The notes beneath the pieces are model-generated. The model did not search any database. It was not told the origin of the DNA and saw only the letters and a program-made list of their open reading frames with translations. A program made the position numbers and the translations under genes. This document shows positions 15,539 through 22,823 of a DNA stretch of 33,301 nucleotides, piece by piece; within the stretch, counting starts at the first letter, position 1; each line of letters starts with the position of its first letter. Location of the stretch: assembly GCA_002427015.1 (NCBI GenBank), contig DIPE01000046.1, positions 3,277 to 36,577 of the forward strand, read 5' to 3'. The stretch comes from Firmicutes bacterium UBA5496. GTDB lineage: Bacteria > Bacillota > Proteinivoracia > UBA4975.

Positions 15539-17005
15539 ATGAGCAAGGAAAAAGATTTTGTCAAAGAAATTACCAACCGGGATGAAGATTCATCCCAATG
15601 GTATGTAGACGTCATCCGCAAAGCGGAAATGGCAGATTACTCCCCTGTCCGGGGCTGTATGGTCATCAGGCCTTATGGCTATGCGATCTGGGAGGGGATG
15701 CAGGCGGGACTGGACCGGCGCATCAAGGAAACAGGGCACCAGAACGCCTATTTTCCTCTGTTTATTCCTGAGAGTCTGCTGCAAAAAGAGGCAGAGCATG
15801 TAGAAGGCTTCGCCCCGGAAGTTGCCTGGGTCACTCAGGGGGGCAACGAAGCGCTGACGGAACGCCTGGTAGTGCGCCCCACCTCTGAAGCCATTATCTG
15901 CTCCATGTATTCCAAGTGGATTCAGTCCTACCGGGATCTGCCGGTGCTCATCAACCAGTGGGCCAATGTGGTGCGCTGGGAAAAGGTCACCCGGCCCTTC
16001 TTGCGCACCACTGAGTTCTTGTGGCAGGAGGGACATACCGCCCACCGCACCAATGAGGAAGCCCAGGAAGAAGTCATGAAAATGCTGGGGGTATATCAGG
16101 ATTTTGTTGAAAATGACATGGCCATACCGGTAGTTCCCGGGCGCAAATCCGACCGGGAAAAATTTGCCGGCGCCCATTCCACCTACAGCATTGAGGCCCT
16201 GATGCAGGATGGCAAGGCCCTGCAGGCGGGAACATCCCATAACCTGGCCCAGCATTTTGCCAAGGTTTTTGACATTACCTACCTGGATGAAGACAGCCAG
16301 CTGAAATATGTGCATCAGACTTCCTGGGGGGTTTCCACCCGCCTGGTGGGCGCCCTGATTATGGTCCACGGCGACAACCGCGGCCTGAAAATTCCCCCTA
16401 AGATTGCCCCAATTCAAGTAGTCATAGTTCCCATTGCCCCCAAAAAAGCCAAAGAAATTGTGCTGGCTAAAGCTTATGAACTCAAGGCCAAATTAAACCA
16501 GGCCGACATCCGCGTCCACCTGGACGCCAGGGAAGAATACTCCCCGGGTTACAAGTTCAATGACTGGGAAATGCGGGGAGTGCCCCTGCGCCTTGAAGTA
16601 GGTCCCCGGGATATTGAGAACAATCAGGCCGTCCTGGTCCGCCGGGACAACGGGGAAAAGGTTTTTGCCCCCTTTGAGCAGTTGGAGACCGCTGTGATCC
16701 AGCTGCTGCACACAATTCAAAGCCAGATGCTGACGGCAGCCAGAGAGTTTATTGAGAACAACAGCTTTGCCGCCGCTGATATGGAAGAAATGGAAAAAAT
16801 CATCACCGAAAAGCGCGGCTTTGTCTACGCCTGGTGGTGCGGCAGTGAAGAGTGCGAACTGGCAGCAAAGGAGCGCATGGCCGCCACCATCCGCAACATC
16901 CCCCTGGATCAAGAAAGCGCAAGACAGCGGGTGGGCAGCGAGGCCAAATGTGTTCACTGCGGCCGGGAGGCCAAGGAAGTGGCAATTTTCGCCCGGGCAT
17001 ATTGA
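15539..17005 (+). CDS. proS: prolyl-tRNA synthetase, type 3 (ProS)
   Basis: Class II synthetase charging tRNA-Pro. The 488-residue product is the short archaeal/eukaryotic-like ProRS without the bacterial editing insert. Motif 2 is RTTEFLWQEGHTAH (156-169), motif 3 lies around HGDNRGLKIPPKIAPIQVV, and the C-terminal Zn domain has Cys434, Cys439, Cys471 and Cys474. The protein ends in Tyr488, as type-3 enzymes do because this residue reaches into the active site. The start is the ATG at 15539 with GAGGAGG upstream. Controlled by the T-box leader. Type 3 is usual in many clostridia. Confidence 0.97.
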   Translation: MSKEKDFVKEITNRDEDSSQWYVDVIRKAEMADYSPVRGCMVIRPYGYAIWEGMQAGLDRRIKETGHQNAYFPLFIPESLLQKEAEHVEGFAPEVAWVTQGGNEALTERLVVRPTSEAIICSMYSKWIQSYRDLPVLINQWANVVRWEKVTRPFLRTTEFLWQEGHTAHRTNEEAQEEVMKMLGVYQDFVENDMAIPVVPGRKSDREKFAGAHSTYSIEALMQDGKALQAGTSHNLAQHFAKVFDITYLDEDSQLKYVHQTSWGVSTRLVGALIMVHGDNRGLKIPPKIAPIQVVIVPIAPKKAKEIVLAKAYELKAKLNQADIRVHLDAREEYSPGYKFNDWEMRGVPLRLEVGPRDIENNQAVLVRRDNGEKVFAPFEQLETAVIQLLHTIQSQMLTAAREFIENNSFAAADMEEMEKIITEKRGFVYAWWCGSEECELAAKERMAATIRNIPLDQESARQRVGSEAKCVHCGREAKEVAIFARAY

Positions 17006-17110
17006 CAATAAGTAAAATCTTTTCCTCAATAAATATTTTTTTCCTTTTCGGCAGGGATTTTATGCTTCTATGTCGAATAGGCAAATAATTATGGGGAAAG
17101 GAATGATTTT

Positions 17111-17326
17111 ATGTCTTCAGAAAAGAAAATCCTCCCGGCGTTTTTGCTCTGCTTCTTTTTAGGCGTATTCGGCATCCACAGATTCTATGTAGGCAAAATC
17201 GGCACAGGCATCCTTTGGCTGCTGACCCTGGGATTATTCGGCATCGGCGCTCTTGTTGACTTTATCATGATTTTGGTAGGTTCATTCAAAGACAAGGAAG
17301 GCAAAGTCCTGGATCAGTGGACCTAA
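17111..17326 (+). CDS. TM2 domain membrane protein
   Basis: A 71-residue protein made of one TM2 domain: two membrane spans (AFLLCFFLGVFGIHRFYVGK and ILWLLTLGLFGIGALVDFIM) with the signature GxxGxHRFYxG between them, then a short charged tail. The SD is GGGGAAAGGA with a rather long spacer to the ATG. TM2 proteins are widespread and their bacterial function is unknown. It forms a single-gene unit with a strong terminator, though it may also be read through from proS. Confidence 0.92.
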   Translation: MSSEKKILPAFLLCFFLGVFGIHRFYVGKIGTGILWLLTLGLFGIGALVDFIMILVGSFKDKEGKVLDQWT

Positions 17327-17330
17327 GCTC

Positions 17331-17378
17331 AAAGGAAAGCAGGGATGGCGCAGCTGTCCCTGCTTTCCTTTATTTTTC
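17331..17378 (+). terminator. intrinsic terminator after the TM2 gene
   Basis: A perfect 15-bp stem, AAAGGAAAGCAGGGA/TCCCTGCTTTCCTTT (arms 17331-17345 and 17357-17371), followed by ATTTTTC. Confidence 0.93.
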
Positions 17379-17452
17379 TTAGCGATCAATAAAAAAGGAT
17401 GAACAGATCTTCGAGTCGAAATATACTCAGGTAATAGCGGGAGGCGATTGCA

Positions 17453-18319
17453 ATGGAAAAAACTTGGGCTCTGGTTCTGGGAGGCGGCGGCGGCAAGGGC
17501 GCATACCAAATCGGAGTCTGGAAAGCTCTGCAGGAATATGGCGTGGTCCAAAAAATAAACGCAGTGGCGGGAACCTCAGTGGGAGCATTGAACACAGGAC
17601 TATTCATCCAGGGAGATTGGGAGCAGGCCCGAAAAATCTGGGGCATGGTGGACAACAGCTCCATCCTGATGCTGGATAAAGCTAAATATCTTGAACCCCT
17701 TAAGCGGTTTCAGCTCAAGCGCATAATTACTGACGGAGTTTTTTCCAATCAGGGCCTTCTCAGCATGCTGGAGACCCATGTGGATTTTGAAAAGATCAGC
17801 CGCTCTCGGCTTATTGCCATCGCCACCTGCAGCAAAATGCCGGAACTGCAGTTACGGAAAATGCTGAAACGCCAGCTGGATCCTACTTATTTTCGCCTTA
17901 ATGGCCAAACCCCCGACAAGATTAAAGCTATTCTCCTGGCTTCCTCGGCAATTCCCTTCATCTTTGACCCGGTGGAAATTGACGGCAGCCCCTATGTAGA
18001 CGGCGGCACCGCGGACAATGTTCCCATCCGGCCCCTCTATAATTTGGGTTACCGGCATTTTATCGTGGTCAATCTGGACATGTACCACAGACTGCCCCGG
18101 GAGCAGTTCAGAGACGCGGATATCATCGAAATCATGCCCGCTCATACCCGCACTGAGAATATCGCCGGAATCTTGGACTTTAGCCCCGCCGCCATCCAGG
18201 CGCAAATCGAAAGGGGCTATAAAGACGCTGCCCTCACCCTCTCCGCCCGGTTTTCCCGGGAAGAGAAGCCCAATTTTCTCAAAAAGCTTAAGCAGTTGCT
18301 GCCAGGCAAATACTGTTGA
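17453..18319 (+). CDS. patatin-like phospholipase, RssA/YqhO family
   Basis: Predicted serine lipid acyl hydrolase of 288 residues. It has the oxyanion-hole glycine loop GGGGGKGAY (10-18), the nucleophile elbow GTSVG with Ser42, and the catalytic-dyad Asp183 in YVDGGTADNVP. SSAIPFIFDPVEIDG between them is typical of patatins. There is no signal peptide, so it should act in the cytoplasm or on the inner leaflet. The SD GGGAGG lies eight bases before the ATG. It sits alone between two terminators. The natural lipid substrate is not known for this bacterial group. Confidence 0.93.
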   Translation: MEKTWALVLGGGGGKGAYQIGVWKALQEYGVVQKINAVAGTSVGALNTGLFIQGDWEQARKIWGMVDNSSILMLDKAKYLEPLKRFQLKRIITDGVFSNQGLLSMLETHVDFEKISRSRLIAIATCSKMPELQLRKMLKRQLDPTYFRLNGQTPDKIKAILLASSAIPFIFDPVEIDGSPYVDGGTADNVPIRPLYNLGYRHFIVVNLDMYHRLPREQFRDADIIEIMPAHTRTENIAGILDFSPAAIQAQIERGYKDAALTLSARFSREEKPNFLKKLKQLLPGKYC

Positions 18320-18325
18320 GCATTA

Positions 18326-18356
18326 AAAATGACAGCCCCAATGAGGCTGTCATTTT
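18326..18356 (+). terminator. intrinsic terminator of the patatin gene
   Basis: Perfect 12-bp stem AAAATGACAGCC/GGCTGTCATTTT with loop CCAATGA, seven bases after the stop. Confidence 0.88.
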
Positions 18357-18386
18357 ATATTCGACCAAGCAGGGGCAGAGCTCAAT

Positions 18387-20090
18387 CTATTTATTCTTTT
18401 TGGCCCAGCTATCCCTGAGACCTACAATCCTGTTAAAGACCAGATGTTCCTTGCTGGAATCCTTAGGGTCCTGGAAAAAGTAACCCTTGCGCATGAATTG
18501 GAACCGGCTTTCCCGGTGGCATTCTGCCAGGGCTGGCTCCAGGACACAATTTTCCAGGACTGCTAAAGAGTCGGGGTTGATGTTGTCAGTAAAATCCTGG
18601 CCCTCATCTAAATCATCATCCGGGTTCTCATTCAGGAACAGATTCTCGTAAAGCCGGACAGTAGCTGGCAAACCATGGCGGACAGAAACCCAGTGGATAA
18701 CGCCCCTGACTTTTTTGCCGCTGCTGTCCTCGCCGCTTTTTGTTTCCGGGTCATAGCTGCAGCGCAGCTCAATGACCTTGCCCGTGGAATCCTTGACAAC
18801 TTCCTCGCACTTTATGATGTAAGCCCCCTTGAGCCGGACTTCGCTGCCAGGGGAGAGGCGGTGGAACTTTTTCGGCGGCTCTTCCATAAAGTCTTCCCGT
18901 TCTATATATATTTCCCGGGCAAAAGGCGCCTTGTGGCTCCCGGCTTTTTCATCTCCGGGCATGTTCTCCAGCTCTACCCATTCCACCTTATCTTCGGGCC
19001 AGTTGGTAATGATTACTTTCAAAGGTTCCAGCACCCCCATGAATCGGTGGGCTTTGGCATTTAAGTCCTCCCGGATGCAGTGCTCTAACAGGGCCAAGTC
19101 CACAGTGCTGTCAGAGCGGGCCACCCCGATGCGGTCGCAAAAATCCGCCACCGCCTCCGGCGTAACCCCCCGGCGCCGCAGGGCGGCGATAGTGGGCATC
19201 CGCGGGTCATCCCAGCCCTGGACATAACCTTCCTCCACCAGGCGGCGGAGTTTGCGCTTGCTCATGACAGTGTAGGTTAAATTGAGGCGGGCAAATTCAT
19301 ACTGCCGGGACCGGCAGTTAATGGCTTCAGGAATCAGCTCCAAGGCGTTGTCCACAATCCAATCGTAGAGGGGGCGGTGATCAGAGTACTCTATGGAGCA
19401 TAGGGAGTGGGTAATGCCCTCATGGGCGTCGGAAAAAGGATGGTCAAAATCGTACATGGGATAGATGCACCACTTGTCCCCGGTGCGATGATGACTGGCA
19501 TGGAGAATTCTGTATATAACCGGGTCCCGCATATTCAGATTGCCTGAGGCCATATCAATCTTTGCTCTCAGCACTCTGGAACCGTCGGGGAACTCGCCGT
19601 TCTTCATGCGCTCAAACAAAGCCAAATTCTCTTCCACCGCGCGGTTGCGGTAGGGGCTGTCCTTGCCCGGCTCAGTCAACGTCCCCCTGTAGTCCCGGAT
19701 TTCCTCGGGGCTGAGGTCGCAGACATAGGCCCGGCCTGCCTTAATCAGGCGGCGGGCAAACTCATACTTGATCTCAAAGTAATCGGAAGTAAAATACAGG
19801 CGGTCTTGCCAATCTGCTCCCAGCCATTTTATATCCTCTAGAATCGAGTCGACAAATTCCTGCTCCTCTTTGATTGGGTTGGTATCGTCAAAGCGCAGGT
19901 TAAATTTGCCTTTATAATCCCTGGCAATGGAGTAATTCAGCAAAATTGCCTTAGCATGGCCAATATGTAAATAGCCATTGGGTTCAGGCGGAAACCGGGT
20001 GTGCACATGCCCGTCATTTAGACCATCTGCCAGATCCTTGTTGATAATCGCCAAAATAAAATTGCTCTTCTCAGAATCGGTCTCAATCAT
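18387..20090 (-). CDS. glnS: glutaminyl-tRNA synthetase (GlnS)
   Basis: Class I synthetase charging tRNA-Gln directly. The 567 residues include the HIGH motif in PEPNGYLHIGHAKA (HIGH at 42-45), RFDDTNP (66-72) and the KMSKS equivalent VMSKRK (275-280). Two anticodon-binding beta-barrels follow. The C-terminal part, with EPALAECHRESRFQFMRKGYF and the final HLVFNRIVGLRDSW, matches GlnRS rather than GluRS. Most Bacillota make Gln-tRNA by the GatCAB amidotransferase route, so GlnRS here suggests a lineage that acquired it (seen in some clostridia). The ATG at 20090 follows GAGGAGG. A TTGCAT-17-TATAAT promoter lies upstream; no T-box is seen. Confidence 0.97.
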   Translation of the reverse strand: MIETDSEKSNFILAIINKDLADGLNDGHVHTRFPPEPNGYLHIGHAKAILLNYSIARDYKGKFNLRFDDTNPIKEEQEFVDSILEDIKWLGADWQDRLYFTSDYFEIKYEFARRLIKAGRAYVCDLSPEEIRDYRGTLTEPGKDSPYRNRAVEENLALFERMKNGEFPDGSRVLRAKIDMASGNLNMRDPVIYRILHASHHRTGDKWCIYPMYDFDHPFSDAHEGITHSLCSIEYSDHRPLYDWIVDNALELIPEAINCRSRQYEFARLNLTYTVMSKRKLRRLVEEGYVQGWDDPRMPTIAALRRRGVTPEAVADFCDRIGVARSDSTVDLALLEHCIREDLNAKAHRFMGVLEPLKVIITNWPEDKVEWVELENMPGDEKAGSHKAPFAREIYIEREDFMEEPPKKFHRLSPGSEVRLKGAYIIKCEEVVKDSTGKVIELRCSYDPETKSGEDSSGKKVRGVIHWVSVRHGLPATVRLYENLFLNENPDDDLDEGQDFTDNINPDSLAVLENCVLEPALAECHRESRFQFMRKGYFFQDPKDSSKEHLVFNRIVGLRDSWAKKNK

Positions 20091-20119
20091 AATTATCCTC
20101 CTCTAAATACACTTGTTTA

Positions 20120-20148
20120 ATTATATAAGAGGAAACCGGCCAATGCAA
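20120..20148 (-). promoter_or_regulatory. promoter of glnS
   Basis: TTGCAT (20143-20148), a 17-base spacer and a perfect TATAAT (20120-20125) on the minus strand. The -35 is part of TTGCATTGG, a block shared with two other promoters in the window. Confidence 0.75.
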
Positions 20149-20157
20149 CCGCGCCAG

Positions 20158-20212
20158 CGGGGACGTACCTTTTTGTCGCAGTTTCGACAACCGGGACTTA
20201 CCCTTCTGCCGC
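20158..20212. repeat. two degenerate GGGAC-TACC units (REP-like)
   Basis: Two direct 22-base units, 20158-20179 and 20191-20212, agree at 17 of 22 positions (core GGGAC.TACC.TT.TG.CG). The first ends in TTGTCG, which pairs with CGACAA (20185-20190) to form a small hairpin. GGGGAC is the complement of the GTCCCC core found beside the RAYT gene at 22725-22790, so this may be a degenerate, scattered copy of that repeat family. Confidence 0.55.
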
Positions 20213-20219
20213 TCCGGGG

Positions 20220-20244
20220 AAAAAAAACAGGGCCTCTACGGCCC
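20220..20244 (-). terminator. intrinsic terminator of the DUF4870 gene
   Basis: Stem GGGCC/GGCCC (arms 20230-20234 and 20240-20244), loop TCTAC. On the minus strand it is followed by TGTTTTTTT. Confidence 0.75.
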
Positions 20245-20252
20245 CGCCAAAA

Positions 20253-20570
20253 CTATTTAATAAACCTGATGCAAACCGGGTAGCGGTATTCTTCGTTTCT
20301 GCTGGCAGCCATAGCCGCCAAAATGCTGAAAATGATATTGCCAATGCCGATAGCAATTAAACCTATAATACCAATGACTATAAGGATTAGGAATGCAGAA
20401 ACAATGCTGGCTAAAGCTACGGTTATTTGAAAGTTCAAAGCTTCCTTGGCATGGTCTTTAACAACGGGCTGATCATCTCTGGCAATCAAAAAAATAATCA
20501 GCGGACCGACAAAACCAGTGAATATACCTAAAATATGAGACAGCATAGACATTGTTCTTTGATCTTCCAT
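20253..20570 (-). CDS. DUF4870 family membrane protein
   Basis: A 105-residue membrane protein. MSMLSHILGIFTGFVGPLIIFLIARDD is the first span with the conserved S-H-L-x(n)-P-L-I-I-x-L pattern of DUF4870. Next come KDHAKEALNFQIT and a long hydrophobic region holding two more spans (VSAFLILIVIGIIGLIAIGI and IIFSILAAMAASR). The family has no defined function. The start is the ATG at 20570 behind GGGAGGGG. It has its own terminator. Confidence 0.88.
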   Translation of the reverse strand: MEDQRTMSMLSHILGIFTGFVGPLIIFLIARDDQPVVKDHAKEALNFQITVALASIVSAFLILIVIGIIGLIAIGIGNIIFSILAAMAASRNEEYRYPVCIRFIK

Positions 20571-20646
20571 TATATTTCCCCTCCCTTCAACAAAATACTG
20601 TATAAGTATCCTATTCACATGACTGGCCCGAAATTACTCCCCCGGA

Positions 20647-21822
20647 CTAGTCAAAGAATCCCTTGACCAGGACTGCCGGAGTGCCTGCGTCCGCAGACCC
20701 GCTGACCAGGTCGGCAAGACTGGCGATTACATCCTCAAGACGCCGGGGGGTGGTCCCCTCAGTTTCATTTTGATCGCGGTTTTCGGCGCAGAGTTTCTGT
20801 TTCAGCAAATCTTCGATTTCACTGACGCTCTGCCCCTGTTGATGGTAAAAATCCACCAGGTACTTATATTTGAACCCTTCCCGCAGAAGATTTGTGAATC
20901 CGGGAGTGGCGCCAAAAACCGGTTTGGGGTCCGCCAGCTCATAAATTTGGGTTGTAGGATCCTTGTAGGCTCCGTCCCCATAGATGATAACCTCAATCTC
21001 TTTTCCTGTGAGCCTGGCAACCTCCCGCTGGACATCCCGGGCAAAAGCGGAAGCAGACCTTGGAGCCAGTTTGAGCTTGTCGCCGGAGGACATGTTGCTA
21101 CCCAAAAGCCCCCATTCCGACCAGGCAGAGCGGCTAGGAGATGAACATAAATCTGCAAGGGTGATGGTTTTAACCTTGTCAGATAAAGAAGCCAACGTCT
21201 TTTCCCGATTGTGAATATCAGAGACAATAACTCCTTGAGGAGATTGGGTAAGAATATATTTTGGGTCATTGCTGAGAAGAATAGTGGCCCTTGCCCCCTG
21301 CCCTTGGATAATCTGGCGATAGAGCTGAATATAATCCACTTGTGTAATCGGGTGTTTAAAATTATGCCCCGCCAGTTCCTCAGGGGTAATGGGATCAGAA
21401 GAAACCTTGCCCAAGCTGCAGGCAAATTCCTCGGAGATAATTTGATTGCCCACTTCATCCCGGGGCCAGGAAAGCTGCACAACCACTTCTCCCTCAGGCA
21501 CAGCGGCGGCAATGGCCTCCAAAACCATGGCAAAGCGATTGCGGCTGGCAATAGGGAAAACCACACCTACTTTCCCCTTGGGACCAATCTGCAAATGTTC
21601 CTGAACTTCTCGGGCAATTTCGGCAATGGTTACATAGTTGTTTTGGGACCGGGCCAAAACAGATTCAGTCACACACAACACGTCCCCATTATCCAGCAGA
21701 GAATCCTCGTGGCAAGTCCCTGCAATCTGAACTATCATAGCCAACAGATCGGAACCGGGAACGATTACACCCATCTTCAGTCCGAAAGCTGCAGGGCCAA
21801 TATAGGCAGGCAATTTAGCCAT
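20647..21822 (-). CDS. CofE-like protein (F420-0:glutamyl ligase family)
   Basis: A 391-residue protein resembling the F420-0:gamma-glutamyl ligase (CofE/FbiB) domain family. The N-terminus MGVIVPGSDLLAMI matches the CofE opening that leads to the conserved E-S-x-L-A sequence (LCVTESVLARSQ here), and VIYGDGAYKDP near residue 280 resembles the metal-binding C-terminal subdomain. The true CofE enzyme adds glutamate to the deazaflavin cofactor F420. Related proteins also occur in Bacillota not known to make F420, where their substrate is unknown. ATG at 21822 is chosen (GGGGTG six bases before it) over a GTG three codons upstream. The last 60 residues, acidic and Thr/Ser-rich, look less conserved. 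Confidence 0.78.
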   Translation of the reverse strand: MAKLPAYIGPAAFGLKMGVIVPGSDLLAMIVQIAGTCHEDSLLDNGDVLCVTESVLARSQNNYVTIAEIAREVQEHLQIGPKGKVGVVFPIASRNRFAMVLEAIAAAVPEGEVVVQLSWPRDEVGNQIISEEFACSLGKVSSDPITPEELAGHNFKHPITQVDYIQLYRQIIQGQGARATILLSNDPKYILTQSPQGVIVSDIHNREKTLASLSDKVKTITLADLCSSPSRSAWSEWGLLGSNMSSGDKLKLAPRSASAFARDVQREVARLTGKEIEVIIYGDGAYKDPTTQIYELADPKPVFGATPGFTNLLREGFKYKYLVDFYHQQGQSVSEIEDLLKQKLCAENRDQNETEGTTPRRLEDVIASLADLVSGSADAGTPAVLVKGFFD

Positions 21823-21861
21823 AACCTTCACCCCAGTCTATGTAATGTAAAACCGCAAGTT

Positions 21862-21890
21862 ATTGTATCATATCTACACTGCATTTCCAA
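21862..21890 (-). promoter_or_regulatory. promoter of the CofE-like gene
   Basis: TTGGAA (21885-21890), a 17-base spacer and TACAAT (21862-21867) on the minus strand. The -35 abuts the palindrome at 21889-21911. Confidence 0.6.
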
Positions 21891-21911
21891 TTCGGGGTCA
21901 GACCCCGAATT
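21889..21911. repeat. palindrome upstream of the RAYT gene
   Basis: A perfect 23-base palindrome, 11-bp arms AATTCGGGGTC/GACCCCGAATT around a central A. It shares GGGGTC/GACCCC with the hairpin downstream of the RAYT gene (22791-22815), marking both ends of a RAYT element. Confidence 0.85.
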
Positions 21912-21921
21912 AGCCAAAATT

Positions 21922-21930
21922 TGCTATAAT
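21922..21930 (+). promoter_or_regulatory. extended -10 promoter of the RAYT gene
   Basis: TGCTATAAT: a perfect TATAAT at 21925-21930 with TG extension, 32 bases ahead of the start. There is no clear -35. Confidence 0.5.
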
Positions 21931-21961
21931 AGAGCTAATGAATAATAGGGAGGTTGTTTGC

Positions 21962-22735
21962 ATGCCACGTTCTCCCCGTGAACTGTATCCCGATGGAATT
22001 TATCATGTCATTCTCCGTGGAGTAAACAAGTTGAACATTTTTGCAGAAAACGATGAGAAACAATATTTCTTGCAAGTTTTAACCCGAATGGGCTCGCAGA
22101 ATGAGTATGAACTATACGCCTATTGCCTGATGATAAACCACGCGCATTTGCTTGTTAAGCCGTTAAAACTGTCACTGCCGGATTCGATGAAGCGAATTAA
22201 CATCAGCTATGTACATTACTACAATAAAAAATATGAGCGGACGGGACCTTTGCTGGATGATCGCTACAAAAGTGTAATCATAAAAGATGAAACTCAATTT
22301 ATCGTGTGTGCCCGTTATATCCACAATAACCCCGTTAAAGCAGGAATTACAGGCAGTGCCGGTGAGTACCCCTGGAGTAGTTTCCGCTATTATCTTGGCA
22401 CTGAATATAACTTTCATCTTCCCCTAAACAGATCAAAATTATTAGGAATTTTTGACGTTAATGAAAGAAAAGCAATTGAGCTTTTAAATGAATTTACTGC
22501 CCTTAATTCAGAGGAAAATGAGGAGGGCAAAGATGCCACTGTCGAAAAGATAATTGTTAGGTTGCTGTCTGATGAGGGCTTGAAATTGTCAGATATAAAT
22601 AGAATCAGTCCCGAAGTTCGCAACCGTATAATCCGAGCCGTGAAGAAGCAAACTGGTGCTACGGCAGCAGTCTTATCAAGGCTGCTGGGCATAAGCCAGG
22701 ATATCATCTATAAAGCCGGGAAGATTTCCAATTAG
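21962..22735 (+). CDS. REP-associated tyrosine transposase (RAYT, Y1/HUH family) with C-terminal helical domain
   Basis: A 257-residue HUH single-strand DNA transposase/endonuclease. The N-terminus PRSPRELYPDGIYHVILRG is typical of the group. The HUH metal site is in YAYCLMINHAHLL (His60, His62), the candidate nucleophile Tyr is in the ISYVHYYNKKYERTG block (Tyr83, 86 or 87), and YIHNNPVKAG (119-128) is a hallmark of RAYTs. About residues 190-255 form a second, helical region resembling the DnaA C-terminal helix-turn-helix often fused to RAYTs in Bacillota. The start is the ATG at 21962, eight bases after GGGAGG. The stop codon lies within the first downstream direct repeat. It looks intact. 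Confidence 0.93.
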   Translation: MPRSPRELYPDGIYHVILRGVNKLNIFAENDEKQYFLQVLTRMGSQNEYELYAYCLMINHAHLLVKPLKLSLPDSMKRINISYVHYYNKKYERTGPLLDDRYKSVIIKDETQFIVCARYIHNNPVKAGITGSAGEYPWSSFRYYLGTEYNFHLPLNRSKLLGIFDVNERKAIELLNEFTALNSEENEEGKDATVEKIIVRLLSDEGLKLSDINRISPEVRNRIIRAVKKQTGATAAVLSRLLGISQDIIYKAGKISN

Positions 22736-22790
22736 AGAACCGTCCCCGAAGTGGAAAAGTTTCCAATTGGAGAACCGTCCCCGAAATGGA
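22725..22790. repeat. two 31-base direct repeats at the RAYT 3' end
   Basis: Copies at 22725-22755 and 22760-22790 differ at two positions only. Each reads TTTCCAATT, then (A/G)GAGAACCGTCCCCGAA, then (G/A)TGGA. Copy 1 overlaps the last codons and stop of the RAYT gene. TTTCCA and TGGA(A) at the ends of each copy are complementary, so each unit can fold into a hairpin with GTCCCC in its loop. Confidence 0.9.
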
Positions 22791-22815
22791 ATGGGGTCTC
22801 GTTTTGAGACCCCAT
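22791..22815. repeat. hairpin at the right end of the RAYT element
   Basis: Perfect 10-bp stem ATGGGGTCTC/GAGACCCCAT with loop GTTTT. There is no T tract on the minus strand, but it lies just past the thiolase stop and may also act as a weak terminator for that operon. Confidence 0.85.
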
Positions 22816-22823
22816 TGGCTTAT

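Larger units (their letters stand above)
21889..22815 (+). mobile_element. RAYT element (REP-associated tyrosine transposase with flanking repeats)
   Basis: A compact unit: a GGGGTC palindrome at the left, a RAYT gene, two 31-base direct repeats carrying GAACCGTCCCCGAA, and a second GGGGTC hairpin at the right. RAYT proteins are domesticated IS200/IS605-related HUH enzymes thought to spread REP sequences. The element is inserted between the CofE-like gene and the thiolase operon. Its base use (AT-richer CDS) differs from neighbouring genes, which supports horizontal origin. Ends are inferred from the palindromes, not from a known insertion site. Confidence 0.65.

Noticed and set aside
15590..16417. 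275-codon open frame on the minus strand opposite proS
   Set aside because: Antisense to a conserved synthetase domain with no SD or recognisable product.
22725..22790. Short CRISPR-like array
   Set aside because: Only two copies with a four-base gap, overlapping a coding region and next to a RAYT; this is a REP-type repeat, not CRISPR.
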